Program-made: the position numbers and the translations under genes
From: UTCHB3 sp964625575
GTDB taxonomy: Bacteria > Bacteroidota > Ignavibacteria > Ignavibacteriales > Ignavibacteriaceae
DNA length: 64,000 nucleotides
Direction: 5' to 3'
Assembly: GCA_964625575.1 (NCBI GenBank)
Contig: CAZVBQ010000004.1
Span: 62,001 to 126,000, forward strand
Shown here: piece after piece, positions 1-7,572 of the stretch
How positions within the stretch are numbered: the stretch's first letter is position 1
How the letters are laid out: every line of letters starts with the position of its first letter
Notes under the pieces: generated by a model
What the model saw: the letters and a program-made list of their open reading frames with translations, nothing else
Databases searched by the model: none
What the model was told of the DNA's origin: nothing

Positions 1-206
1 TTAATAAAGGTATCATTGATCTCGAGTTTTCCCTCGGCAACCGACTTTATAAGCCGTATCCTTCCCCTGGGTGATGATGACTCGAGCTTGGTCACATTGT
101 AGGTTGGACAGGTGGGCAAGCACATGCCGCAGTGCATGCACTGGGTGAGCAAATCGTCTGAAACAAACGCTTTCTTAAGGGTTTCCTGTAAATTCGATTC
201 GTTCAT
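1..206 (-). CDS. glcF: Glycolate oxidase iron-sulfur subunit GlcF, N-terminal part
   Basis: This is the first 68 codons of a gene that runs off the left edge of the window. The visible peptide starts MNESNLQETLKKAF and carries a ferredoxin-type cluster motif, CMHCGMCLPTCPTY. That motif is typical of the 4Fe-4S N-terminal domain of GlcF, the electron-transfer partner of the FAD subunit GlcD in membrane-bound glycolate or D-lactate oxidation. The ATG follows the stop of the upstream glcD-like gene by one base, so the two are almost certainly cotranscribed and translationally coupled. The C-terminal CCG domains lie outside the window. A lactate-utilisation LutA-like protein is the main alternative. 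Confidence 0.85.
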   Translation of the reverse strand, partial: MNESNLQETLKKAFVSDDLLTQCMHCGMCLPTCPTYNVTKLESSSPRGRIRLIKSVAEGKLEINDTFI

Positions 207-207
207 T

Positions 208-1659
208 TCAATGTGGATGTGAATGAGGGTCCGCGGGAATATCTTCCCTTCTACGCGGCATTGCTCCCTCGCAATGAGGCCTCATTGTTATTATCTTTCC
301 CGGATTAAGAATATTGTTTTCATCCATTACAGATTTCAATTTTTTCATGAATTCGAGCCCGGTCTCACCGGCGGCTTTCCCGAGAAACTCTTTTTTTGCG
401 AGTCCCGTGCCATGCTCTCCTGTGATGGTACCGCCAAGTTTGATCGCTTCGTTAAAGATAAAATCAAAAGCACGATGCGCGTTTTCTATCCCCTTGCTGT
501 CCCTTTCATCTGTGAGACAAGTCGGATGCAGGTTTCCATCACCGGCGTGACCAAAGTTTCCGATGGTTACATCAAATTTGCGGGTTGCTTCCTTCACTTT
601 TTCGATCATTACAGGGAGTTCGCTACGCGGAACTGTAGCGTCTTCGAGAATTGTGGTAGGCTTAACCCTGGCGAGGGCACTGAAGGCGCTTCTCCTTGCA
701 GCTTTGAGGGTAAGCGCCTCGCTTTCAGAGGAAGCCACTTTAACAAATGTCGACCTGTTCCGCTTCAGAGCATCGAGCACCCTTGCGGCGTCTTCATCCA
801 CTTCGGCACCTTTGCCGTCAAGTTCAATTATCAGAATGGCTTCGCTGTTCCGGGGGAGACCGATGCGGGTGTAGTCTTCAACGCAGTTAATTGTTGTATG
901 ATCCAGAAACTCCATCATCGCGGGCACAACGTGGGCGGCAATGATATCCGAGACAGCCTTGCCGCTGTCGAGCATCGAGTCGAAGTAAGCGGTCATAGTG
1001 ATCGATTTTTGTGGCTTGGGGATCAATCTTAGAAGAATTTTAGTGAACACACCGAGTGTGCCTTCACTTCCGATCATTACGTCACGCAGATTATAACCGG
1101 CAACATCCTTCACATTCTTACCACCCGATCTTAGCAATTCTCCATTCGGAAGTATCGCCTCAACGCCCAGAACGTAGTTCTTTGTGACGCCATATTTCAG
1201 ACCGCGAAGTCCGCCGGCATTCTCAGCGACATTTCCACCGATGGTGCAAATTTTCATGCTTCCCGGATCAGGAGGGTAAAATAAACCGAGCTTCTCAACT
1301 TGGTTCTGGAGTTTTTCAGTTATCACGCCAGGTTCAACCCATGCCGTAAGATTCTCATTGTCGATCTCGAGGATGCGGTCCCACTTGGTCATAACAATTA
1401 CCACTGAATTCTCCACGGGCACCGATCCCCCGCTTAGCCCCGTACCGGAGCCGCGAGGAACAACCGCGAACCGTTCCTGGTTTGCCAGTTCCATTATTTT
1501 CGCGATCTGTTCAGGTGATTCGGGGAAGATGACAGCTTCGGGGAGCTGTCTTAAAAGGGGTGTGCCGTCGTATGAGTATGCTTCACGGTAAACAGGGTCC
1601 GTGAGAAGGTTCTGCCTGCCAACTATCTCTCCTAAAGCGGAGAGAACTGAATCTTTCAT
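208..1659 (-). CDS. glcD: FAD-linked oxidase, GlcD family (glycolate/D-lactate dehydrogenase subunit)
   Basis: The gene encodes 483 residues in the FAD-binding 2-hydroxyacid dehydrogenase family (PCMH-type FAD domain in the N-terminal half, FAD-oxidase C-terminal domain after it). PRGSGTGLSGGSVPVE near residue 70 is the flavin-binding loop. GNFGHAGDGNLHP and ITGEHGTGLAKK in the C-terminal half are family hallmarks. It would oxidise glycolate or D-lactate and pass electrons to the Fe-S subunit encoded just downstream. The ATG at 1659 was chosen over a longer upstream frame because it gives the family N-terminus (MKDSVLSALGEIVGRQ) and overlaps the stop of the preceding gene as ATGA. The substrate cannot be fixed from sequence; glycolate and D-lactate are both possible. 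Confidence 0.88.
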   Translation of the reverse strand: MKDSVLSALGEIVGRQNLLTDPVYREAYSYDGTPLLRQLPEAVIFPESPEQIAKIMELANQERFAVVPRGSGTGLSGGSVPVENSVVIVMTKWDRILEIDNENLTAWVEPGVITEKLQNQVEKLGLFYPPDPGSMKICTIGGNVAENAGGLRGLKYGVTKNYVLGVEAILPNGELLRSGGKNVKDVAGYNLRDVMIGSEGTLGVFTKILLRLIPKPQKSITMTAYFDSMLDSGKAVSDIIAAHVVPAMMEFLDHTTINCVEDYTRIGLPRNSEAILIIELDGKGAEVDEDAARVLDALKRNRSTFVKVASSESEALTLKAARRSAFSALARVKPTTILEDATVPRSELPVMIEKVKEATRKFDVTIGNFGHAGDGNLHPTCLTDERDSKGIENAHRAFDFIFNEAIKLGGTITGEHGTGLAKKEFLGKAAGETGLEFMKKLKSVMDENNILNPGKIITMRPHCEGAMPRRREDIPADPHSHPH

Positions 1660-1961
1660 CTTACAAATCTTTGTATGACATATTTTACCGCGTAACCGGT
1701 AGCCAAGGCAATGAATAAATAAGTGGCTATAAGCTTTACGCCATCCATCGTGATTATGAATGTCGATTTGTAGCCGCGCCATCCACAGTTTGTACAACGG
1801 TAAACCTTGAACCAGGTACCCGCTTTTACCACAGCTTCGATGACGCTTCTGGTTTTCGATCTGCGAAGTGTGTTGTACTGGTTACATGACGGACATTTTG
1901 AAAACGATGCGTCCCTGCGGAATCCTACTCTTTTCGATTTTAATTTGCGCTTTTGAGCCAT
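1656..1961 (-). CDS. Small zinc-ribbon protein with C-terminal membrane helix
   Basis: This 101-residue protein is not assigned to a named family. It begins with a very basic stretch (MAQKRKLKSKRVGFRR). Two CxxC pairs follow, CPSC near residue 23 and CTNC near residue 56, which should form one zinc ribbon. A hydrophobic segment near residues 75-95 (LIATYLFIALATGYAV) looks like a single transmembrane helix. The start codon abuts the stop of the S41 protease gene (TAAATG) and its stop overlaps the glcD start, so it sits inside the operon and is translationally coupled on both sides. The ribbon facing the cytoplasm, anchored by the tail, is inferred from the basic N-terminus. Its function is unknown. 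Confidence 0.8.
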   Translation of the reverse strand: MAQKRKLKSKRVGFRRDASFSKCPSCNQYNTLRRSKTRSVIEAVVKAGTWFKVYRCTNCGWRGYKSTFIITMDGVKLIATYLFIALATGYAVKYVIQRFVR

Positions 1962-3635
1962 TTATTTTATTGCCAGTATCTTTCGGTAAAGTTTTTGATC
2001 GTTAATTATTTCTAATGCGGTCTTGAACCTGACATCACCCTCAAGCATGTATCTGATACGGTAACTGTTATTGTAGTATCTCGCGGAGAGTTCGGTCATC
2101 AGTTCACTCACTGTTTCATCCCTGTATGAATCCAGTAAACTTTTTGAGAGGCTTTCAAACTCTTCGGTTAAACTGTTGATTCTCGTTTGCAAATGTAAGT
2201 AATTTTTGTCTCGTCCGAAAGATTCGGAGAGCTCTTTGAGCTGTTTGGAAGCAGGATTCGAGTAAGAATACTTCCTTTTTGCTGTAAAATCCTTGAATTC
2301 TGCGAAAAGTTTTGCCTTGTCAATCTTATCGAAGGGGGTGTTTTTATTCTTCTCGTAAAAGAGATTAACGAACTCGAAAAACAGTCCCCGTGCAAGCAGG
2401 TCTTTAATTATCCCTGGTTTCTCACCATCGTTAACCAATGAGTCAGGTGTTACCCCGCCCCCGCTGTAAACCGGTCTTCCGTTCTTTGTACGGTACACTG
2501 TTGTGAGAACAGAATCATGCCTGCCGATCACCTTGTTATTGGAGGCATAATCGATTTTCTGAATGCTTCTTCCGGATGGGGTGTAATATCTTGAAGTGGT
2601 GATCTTCAGTGAAGTACTGTAGCTTAGGGAAGTGACGGTCTGAACCAGCCCTTTTCCGAAGGAACGCTCACCTACCACGACAGCGCGGTCGTTATCCTGA
2701 AGCGCGCCCGCCACGATCTCGGAAGCTGATGCCGAACCGGTGTCCACAAGAACCACCATTGGCACATCCCTGAGCATCGGCTCCTGCTCCGCGAAGAACT
2801 TTCTGATAGAAGTGGTGTCCCGTCCTTTGGTTGAAACTATCAAGTCACCTTTCGGGAGGAACTTGTTCGAGATATCGATCGCCATATCCAGCAATCCGCC
2901 CGGGTTCCCACGGAGATCGAGCACAACAGATCCGACCGGTTTTTCCGCGGAGAGTCTGTTCAACTCGGTCCGCAATTCTTCACCCGCAGTTCTGGTGAAA
3001 CCGGAAAGTTTTATGTAAACGTTGTTCGAGGTTTCAGGCACAAAACCGGCAAAACTTACATTCTTTATAACAATTTCTTCCCTGAGCAGCTTAAAACTCA
3101 CGGTATCAGCAGGCTCACCCCGCAAAACCTTCAACTCAACAAAAGTACCGGGAGGGCCTTTCACGAGTTTTGAAACGTCATCGTAGTTGGTGGGTGAAAC
3201 GCGTTCTCCCGACACTTCGAAAAGGGCATCTCCCGGAAGTATACCCTGCTTCATTGCCGAGTACCCCTCCATCACTTCAAGTATCAATACTTTCTCGCCC
3301 CGGATGCCCACGGTAATGCCAATGCCGCCGTACTTCCCTTTTGTGATAAGATCGATATCTTCCTGACGCTTTTCATCGATGAACACTGTGTACGGATCAA
3401 GTTCCTTCAACATTCCCCTGATACCTGCCCTGATGAACTCTTCGGGGTTGATTTCGTCAACATAATTCAAAGTGATTTCTTTATAGACCCGGCTGAAAAT
3501 ATCGATGTTCTTGCCGATCTCAAAGTAGATATCTCCGAAAGTTGAGTAAAATCCGAGCGAAAGTACCACCGCCAGCGTGGCGATCAACAACTCTTTTTTA
3601 CGGAGCACATTTAATGGTTTCAGTTTCTTTATCAT
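1962..3635 (-). CDS. ctpA: S41 family C-terminal processing peptidase
   Basis: The 557-residue protein is a carboxyl-terminal processing protease acting in the cell envelope. It has an N-terminal hydrophobic anchor near residues 15-31, a PDZ domain near 95-180 (YGGIGITVG, then GILPGDALFEVSG) and an S41 catalytic domain. The motif GSASASE places the nucleophile at about Ser303, and GERSFGKG gives the general base at about Lys328 with Gln332 following, so the Ser-Lys pair is intact. A long helical C-terminal extension after about residue 400 resembles that of larger bacterial Ctp/Prc proteins. It follows tmk by one base in the operon. Such enzymes trim or degrade periplasmic and lipid-anchored proteins; the substrate here is unknown. 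Confidence 0.9.
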   Translation of the reverse strand: MIKKLKPLNVLRKKELLIATLAVVLSLGFYSTFGDIYFEIGKNIDIFSRVYKEITLNYVDEINPEEFIRAGIRGMLKELDPYTVFIDEKRQEDIDLITKGKYGGIGITVGIRGEKVLILEVMEGYSAMKQGILPGDALFEVSGERVSPTNYDDVSKLVKGPPGTFVELKVLRGEPADTVSFKLLREEIVIKNVSFAGFVPETSNNVYIKLSGFTRTAGEELRTELNRLSAEKPVGSVVLDLRGNPGGLLDMAIDISNKFLPKGDLIVSTKGRDTTSIRKFFAEQEPMLRDVPMVVLVDTGSASASEIVAGALQDNDRAVVVGERSFGKGLVQTVTSLSYSTSLKITTSRYYTPSGRSIQKIDYASNNKVIGRHDSVLTTVYRTKNGRPVYSGGGVTPDSLVNDGEKPGIIKDLLARGLFFEFVNLFYEKNKNTPFDKIDKAKLFAEFKDFTAKRKYSYSNPASKQLKELSESFGRDKNYLHLQTRINSLTEEFESLSKSLLDSYRDETVSELMTELSARYYNNSYRIRYMLEGDVRFKTALEIINDQKLYRKILAIK

Positions 3636-3636
3636 G

Positions 3637-4263
3637 TTACGCGTTGCCGATTATCATTGTGTCGTTAAGCTTTTGCACAATTTCGCTGTGAATCTCTTCG
3701 GGCGATCTCTCCCCGTTCACGGTTTTTATTCTTTCGGGGAACTCAAGCGCGAGGTGTTCGTAGCCTTCTATAACCTTGTTGTAAAAATTGTCGTTTGATC
3801 TTTCGATCCGGTCGAGGTCGGCATTACATTTCGATTTTCTTTTCGCCGATTCGTCCACCGATATCTTGATATAAAATGTTATATCGGGAAGTGTACCCCC
3901 GGTCGCTATTTCGTTTATCTTGTTCACCGCACCGGCGTTCAATCCCCTTCCGAACCCCTGATAGGCGGTGGTTGAGTCGTGAAACCTGTCAGCGATCACA
4001 ACACACCCTTCGGAGAGGAGGGGTCTGATCACCTGCCTTACAACCTGCGCGCGGGCTCCCGAGAAAAGAAAAATCTCTGTTTCATCGCACATTTCAAGGT
4101 GCTTTTTGTTGAGAAGTATCTCACGTATCTGTTCTGAAATAGGCGTGCCACCCGGTTCGCGGACGATAACCACCTTCCGGCCAAGCGATTCAAGGTATTT
4201 TTTAAGTAGTTCGATCTGTGTGGTTTTACCACAGAAATCGATTCCTTCGAAACTTATAAACAT
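3637..4263 (-). CDS. tmk: Thymidylate kinase
   Basis: The 208-residue protein has the normal length for dTMP kinase, which phosphorylates dTMP to dTDP with ATP in the cytoplasm. The P-loop is GIDFCGKT at residues 7-14, preceded by FE as in the family. The DR[FY] motif occurs in DRFHDSTTAYQGFGRG, and REPGGTPISEQIR is the conserved dTMP-binding strand-loop. The stop is one base before the ctpA ATG, and the start lies one base after the ybbR stop. The gene is therefore part of the operon starting with the BMC shell genes. Its essential role means this operon is probably always expressed. Confidence 0.95.
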   Translation of the reverse strand: MFISFEGIDFCGKTTQIELLKKYLESLGRKVVIVREPGGTPISEQIREILLNKKHLEMCDETEIFLFSGARAQVVRQVIRPLLSEGCVVIADRFHDSTTAYQGFGRGLNAGAVNKINEIATGGTLPDITFYIKISVDESAKRKSKCNADLDRIERSNDNFYNKVIEGYEHLALEFPERIKTVNGERSPEEIHSEIVQKLNDTMIIGNA

Positions 4264-4264
4264 G

Positions 4265-5176
4265 CTAATTCTGCTTTATTATATACCTGACCCGGGCAGG
4301 TTTTACATCTATGAAACTTATATTATCCGGCAGCACAATGTTTGGAACAGCCGTGCCGGACGAATCCTTGATCATTTCGGTGTAGTTCAGTAGTGCCTTG
4401 ATCTCGGCCGGTTTTATCGCTCCGATCCTGTCGATCCCCCCTCTTACCACAACTGTCACCTGGTCAGGAACGAGCACCACTTCCTTACCCTCGGGACCAT
4501 CGATCATCGTCAGTGCCACGCCGTCTATCTCCCGGTCGGCGATTTTCTGCACATCGATCTCGATCATAACCTTTTGAGGCTGCATTTCAACACCCTCAAT
4601 CTGGTCGAGCATCACTTCGATCGTGGTTTTTTCCTTGAGTCCGTTTAGGTTGGTGCGCTGGGTCTTAAGTGATCTGATCCCCGCGATAAGCTTCGAGGAA
4701 CCTTTAACCCGTATCCTCTCGGGGGTGATCTTAACCCTGCTCGCCAACCCGAAACCTTCTTCAAACTCCATGACCAAGTCAGGAACAACCGGTTTCATCG
4801 CGAGATCAACCTGCTCCGTTTTAATGCTCAATCTCGAAGGATAAATATCTATGATGGAAAAATCCGAGGAGAGCCACGTGTTCTGATCGAGTAGCGAGAA
4901 AAGATTTACTCCTGAATTAATGCTGTCTTGTAGAACAGGCACTATGAAAACCTTGTCGTCATTCGAATAGAGGGAGATAAACTTCCAACCGGTGCCCTTT
5001 AGTTTAAAATCCACTTCGCGTGGCAGACTGTTGTCGACCACAAGATTTGGGGGCAGATTGGTATAGGCGATCGGAATCCGGACGTTAAGGTAAAATTCGC
5101 CCGATAAGGTAATGAATATCCACGCTCCCGTGGCAAGCAACAGGGAGATGATTATTGACGGCAGATTTTTCTTCAT
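4265..5176 (-). CDS. YbbR-domain protein, CdaR-like
   Basis: The 303-residue protein has one N-terminal membrane helix (residues about 7-24, SIIISLLLATGAWIFITL) followed by a beta-rich extracytoplasmic region built of YbbR-like repeats. The VKGSSKLIAGIRSLKT and VVVRGGIDRIGAI segments show the repeat signature. YbbR proteins such as CdaR modulate the diadenylate cyclase CdaA in Gram-positive bacteria. No cdaA gene is adjacent here, so that role is only an analogy. The gene sits directly before tmk with one-base spacing, and 36 bases after the BMC tail protein. Confidence 0.85.
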   Translation of the reverse strand: MKKNLPSIIISLLLATGAWIFITLSGEFYLNVRIPIAYTNLPPNLVVDNSLPREVDFKLKGTGWKFISLYSNDDKVFIVPVLQDSINSGVNLFSLLDQNTWLSSDFSIIDIYPSRLSIKTEQVDLAMKPVVPDLVMEFEEGFGLASRVKITPERIRVKGSSKLIAGIRSLKTQRTNLNGLKEKTTIEVMLDQIEGVEMQPQKVMIEIDVQKIADREIDGVALTMIDGPEGKEVVLVPDQVTVVVRGGIDRIGAIKPAEIKALLNYTEMIKDSSGTAVPNIVLPDNISFIDVKPARVRYIIKQN

Positions 5177-5212
5177 TCCCCCTCACCGGTATCCCGAGAT
5201 ACGGAATACACT

Positions 5213-5857
5213 CTACGACCTCACGCCAATTGACCCAAAAAGCCGTAAGAGTTCCTCTTTGTTAGCCACTGAAATTTCGCGTCCTTTTATCGGAAAACCC
5301 TCCGTTGAACGGGCAAGGTTTCTTAACTCCGTTACTTTCATCAAGGCAAGTTTGCTCTCAACAGCCGGAGCACTCACTTTCTTCGATCCGGTTATGACCG
5401 GTTCCGCGGCCGGTTTTCTGACCACGGGATTTGCCGTTACCACCTCTCTCAAGGGGGCAGCATCAATCTTTTTCTCATTAACAGGAGCAGGCACGGAAGG
5501 AGACTTAATAACAGGGACTTCCTTCACCTCAACTGGCGCAGGCGCGGGAGACTTCACAACCGCGGGAGTTTCGTTAACGGAGGATGATCCGATTATCGAC
5601 TCAAGTTGAAGATCGGGGCGCGGTATTACATGGGTGGAAACAAGTTCACCTACCCGCGCGGCGGCAGCAGCGCCGGCCTCAACAGCCGTCTTCACTGCTG
5701 CTGTCTCGCCAACTATTTTAATGGTAATGAGGGCGGGATTGGTCTTCTCTCTCCCGATGAGCCGTACATTTGCAGCCTTGCACATGGCATCAGCCGCCTC
5801 AATAGCACCGACCAATCCCCTCGTCTCAACCATTCCAAGTGCGGGTAGTTCTTTCAA
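5213..5857 (-). CDS. BMC-H shell protein with Pro/Ala-rich linker and SAP/Rho-N-like C-terminal tail
   Basis: The 214-residue protein starts with a canonical BMC domain (about residues 5-90) with GMVETRGLVGAIEAAD, closely paralleling the next gene upstream. Residues about 95-165 form a low-complexity Pro/Ala/Val linker. Residues about 168-210 form a compact helical motif (MKVTELRNLARSTEG, then NKEELLRLFGSIG) resembling SAP, HeH or Rho N-terminal folds. The start is TTG, chosen because it gives the same N-terminus length as the paralog; the first ATG would remove the first strand. EutK in ethanolamine shells also has a C-terminal nucleic-acid-binding-like domain, but that is a different fold. 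Binding of DNA, RNA or a cargo protein is inference. Confidence 0.88.
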   Translation of the reverse strand: MKELPALGMVETRGLVGAIEAADAMCKAANVRLIGREKTNPALITIKIVGETAAVKTAVEAGAAAAARVGELVSTHVIPRPDLQLESIIGSSSVNETPAVVKSPAPAPVEVKEVPVIKSPSVPAPVNEKKIDAAPLREVVTANPVVRKPAAEPVITGSKKVSAPAVESKLALMKVTELRNLARSTEGFPIKGREISVANKEELLRLFGSIGVRS

Positions 5858-5869
5858 TCTGAAACCTGC

Positions 5870-6151
5870 TTATTTAGGTCTTTTAGGGATGATCAGTTCA
5901 ACATCGCTGTGCGGTCTTGGGATCACGTGAACGGAAACCAGTTCTCCAACTCTCTGAGCAGCAGCAGCTCCGGCATCTGTGGCAGCTTTTACAGCCCCAA
6001 CATCACCACGGACCATTACTGTTACAAATCCGCCACCAATGGTTTCTTTTCCGATCAATTCAACATTGGCGGCCTTGACCATAGCGTCCGCGGCTTCGAT
6101 CGCGCCTACCAAACCTTTTGTCTCGATCATTCCTAAAGCATCTAATGCCAT
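5870..6151 (-). CDS. BMC-H hexameric microcompartment shell protein (PduA/EutM type)
   Basis: This 93-residue protein is a single canonical BMC domain of normal length. It starts MALDALGMIETKGLVGAIEA and contains the strand and helix pattern of PduA/EutM/CcmK proteins, ending in VSVHVIPRPHSDVE. It should form the flat hexagonal tiles of a microcompartment shell in the cytoplasm. The ATG is preceded by GGAG at good spacing. Twelve bases separate it from the longer BMC gene downstream. No signature enzyme, BMC-T or BMC-P vertex gene is inside the window, so the cargo cannot be named. Confidence 0.95.
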   Translation of the reverse strand: MALDALGMIETKGLVGAIEAADAMVKAANVELIGKETIGGGFVTVMVRGDVGAVKAATDAGAAAAQRVGELVSVHVIPRPHSDVELIIPKRPK

Positions 6152-6185
6152 TTTGTTCTCCGAAATTTATGTTATTTTGATTTTT

Positions 6186-6214
6186 AAAATAGTCAGTAAA
6201 TTAATATCAGTCAA
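6186..6214 (-). promoter_or_regulatory. Candidate promoter of the BMC-led operon
   Basis: On the minus strand a TTGACT box (6214-6209) and a TATTTT box (6191-6186) are separated by 17 bases. Transcription would start near 6179, leaving a leader of about 28 bases with a GGAG ribosome-binding site. It lies between the LOG-family gene and the first BMC gene. The primary sigma factor of this group may prefer other boxes, so this is a pattern match only. Confidence 0.45.
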
Positions 6215-6252
6215 TTTTATTTTTGTATTTGCCGGGGTGCGGCATCAATTAT

Positions 6253-6834
6253 TTAGACCAGTGCTTTCCCAATGTGCTCATCCCCCCATGTCTCCGAATT
6301 GGCAATGGCGTCATAAACTTCATCCGGCGAATTTACCACGGCATACATTTTCAGATGGTCAGCACCAAGAAAGTTTTCGGCAACCGTCAATTCCATAAAC
6401 TCGAGCCACTTCGTAAAGAAACCTCCCGAATTAACTATGATCACCGGATTTAAATAGTGACCGAGACGCTTCATGGTTAAAACCTGATAAAGCTCCTCCA
6501 TTGTGCCACTTCCGCCCGGAAGCACCACTATGGCGTCACTTCCCTCTATCATTCTTAGCTTTCTGTGTTCCATAGTCTCCGTGAGCTCAAGGGTGTGAAT
6601 GTCATTCCTCCCCCACTCAAGATTTACCATGAATTCCGGGATTATTCCGACAACTTTACCTCCGACCGAAAGTGATCCGTCGGAAACAGCACCCATCAGA
6701 CCGTTCCTGCCGCCCCCGTAAACAAGTATGTCGCCCTTGGTAGCGATTAACATACCAAGTCTGAAGGCGGCATCGATATATAATTGTTTTGATTTGGTGC
6801 TTGAGGCACAGAATACGGTGATTCTCTTTTCCAT
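6253..6834 (-). CDS. LOG-family (TIGR00730) Rossmann protein, putative cytokinin riboside 5'-monophosphate phosphoribohydrolase
   Basis: The gene gives 193 residues from the ATG at 6834. The family motifs are YGGGRNGLMG near residue 39 and PGGSGTMEE near residue 106, the nucleotide-monophosphate binding and catalytic loop. Such enzymes hydrolyse the N-glycosidic bond of nucleoside 5'-monophosphates; many bacterial members are general nucleotide phosphoribohydrolases rather than hormone enzymes. A start nine codons upstream exists but adds a non-conserved peptide. The gene stands alone between the BMC operon promoter and a divergent secreted-protein gene. Confidence 0.88.
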   Translation of the reverse strand: MEKRITVFCASSTKSKQLYIDAAFRLGMLIATKGDILVYGGGRNGLMGAVSDGSLSVGGKVVGIIPEFMVNLEWGRNDIHTLELTETMEHRKLRMIEGSDAIVVLPGGSGTMEELYQVLTMKRLGHYLNPVIIVNSGGFFTKWLEFMELTVAENFLGADHLKMYAVVNSPDEVYDAIANSETWGDEHIGKALV

Positions 6835-6981
6835 AAATGTCCCGGATTTTTTCAATTCCAAATATACCGAAAATCATCAACTCTTTTCAGGATCGCAGGG
6901 CTGCTCAACAATCACAACAACAGATAATATTATTATGTATATTTGCGGGAACCGATTAACAATATACCCGGTAAAAGCAGT

Positions 6982-7572
6982 ATGAAACGATCAAAGATTA
7001 TTCTCTTGTCAGCTTTGTTCATTGTGTTCGCGCTTTCGGCGCAGACATTGGTTAAGACCAAAGCCGGGATCTTGGTTTCTTCAGGCAAAGACCTGCTGAA
7101 GCTGAAGTCGAATTCGGTACTTAAAACAGACGACAAGTACCGCATTCTCCTGAAACCCGATTCGGGTGGTTATGGATATTTTGTTTTGATATCCGGAAAA
7201 AGCGCTAAACTCCTTACCTCGGGCAAGGCATATAAAGACCAGATCCTCGCCTACCCGGCAAAAGGTGACTTTATTAAATTACCGGGTAAAGGTGACCACA
7301 CTATTCAGATCATCTTTTCTTTGAAAAAATTGAACGATATCGACAATTTATTCAAGTCAGGAAAGGATGCTACCACTGACTCATTCCTTAAACTGATGAC
7401 AAAACTCAAAAAGAGTAAAACAAATGTCACTGATGATTCACAGGTTGATATTGTGATCGCGGGTAACGCCAGAGGAAATCAGGATATTATGGACAAGGAC
7501 TTTCTGCAGAAACTGAAACCATTTGCCACAAAAGACGTGCTTACGCTGGAGTATAAAATAAAGGTGAAGTAG
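6982..7572 (+). CDS. Secreted protein of unknown function, possibly DUF4384-like
   Basis: The 196-residue product begins MKRSKIILLSALFIVFALSA, a clear signal peptide. The mature part looks like a small beta-rich domain: a strand with KYRILLKPDSGGYGYFVLI, then GDFIKLPGKGDHTIQIIF. That arrangement resembles DUF4384 domains, which describe how an object feels to a caller kinase or caspase-like protein. The assignment is tentative. The second in-frame ATG was taken as the start because the upstream 13 codons are charged and precede the signal peptide. Its stop is immediately followed, with no gap, by the stop of the convergent kinase gene. Confidence 0.7.
   Translation: MKRSKIILLSALFIVFALSAQTLVKTKAGILVSSGKDLLKLKSNSVLKTDDKYRILLKPDSGGYGYFVLISGKSAKLLTSGKAYKDQILAYPAKGDFIKLPGKGDHTIQIIFSLKKLNDIDNLFKSGKDATTDSFLKLMTKLKKSKTNVTDDSQVDIVIAGNARGNQDIMDKDFLQKLKPFATKDVLTLEYKIKVK

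Noticed and set aside
223..1032. Long plus-strand open frame opposite glcD
   Set aside because: It is a shadow of the clear GlcD frame and has no recognisable motif.
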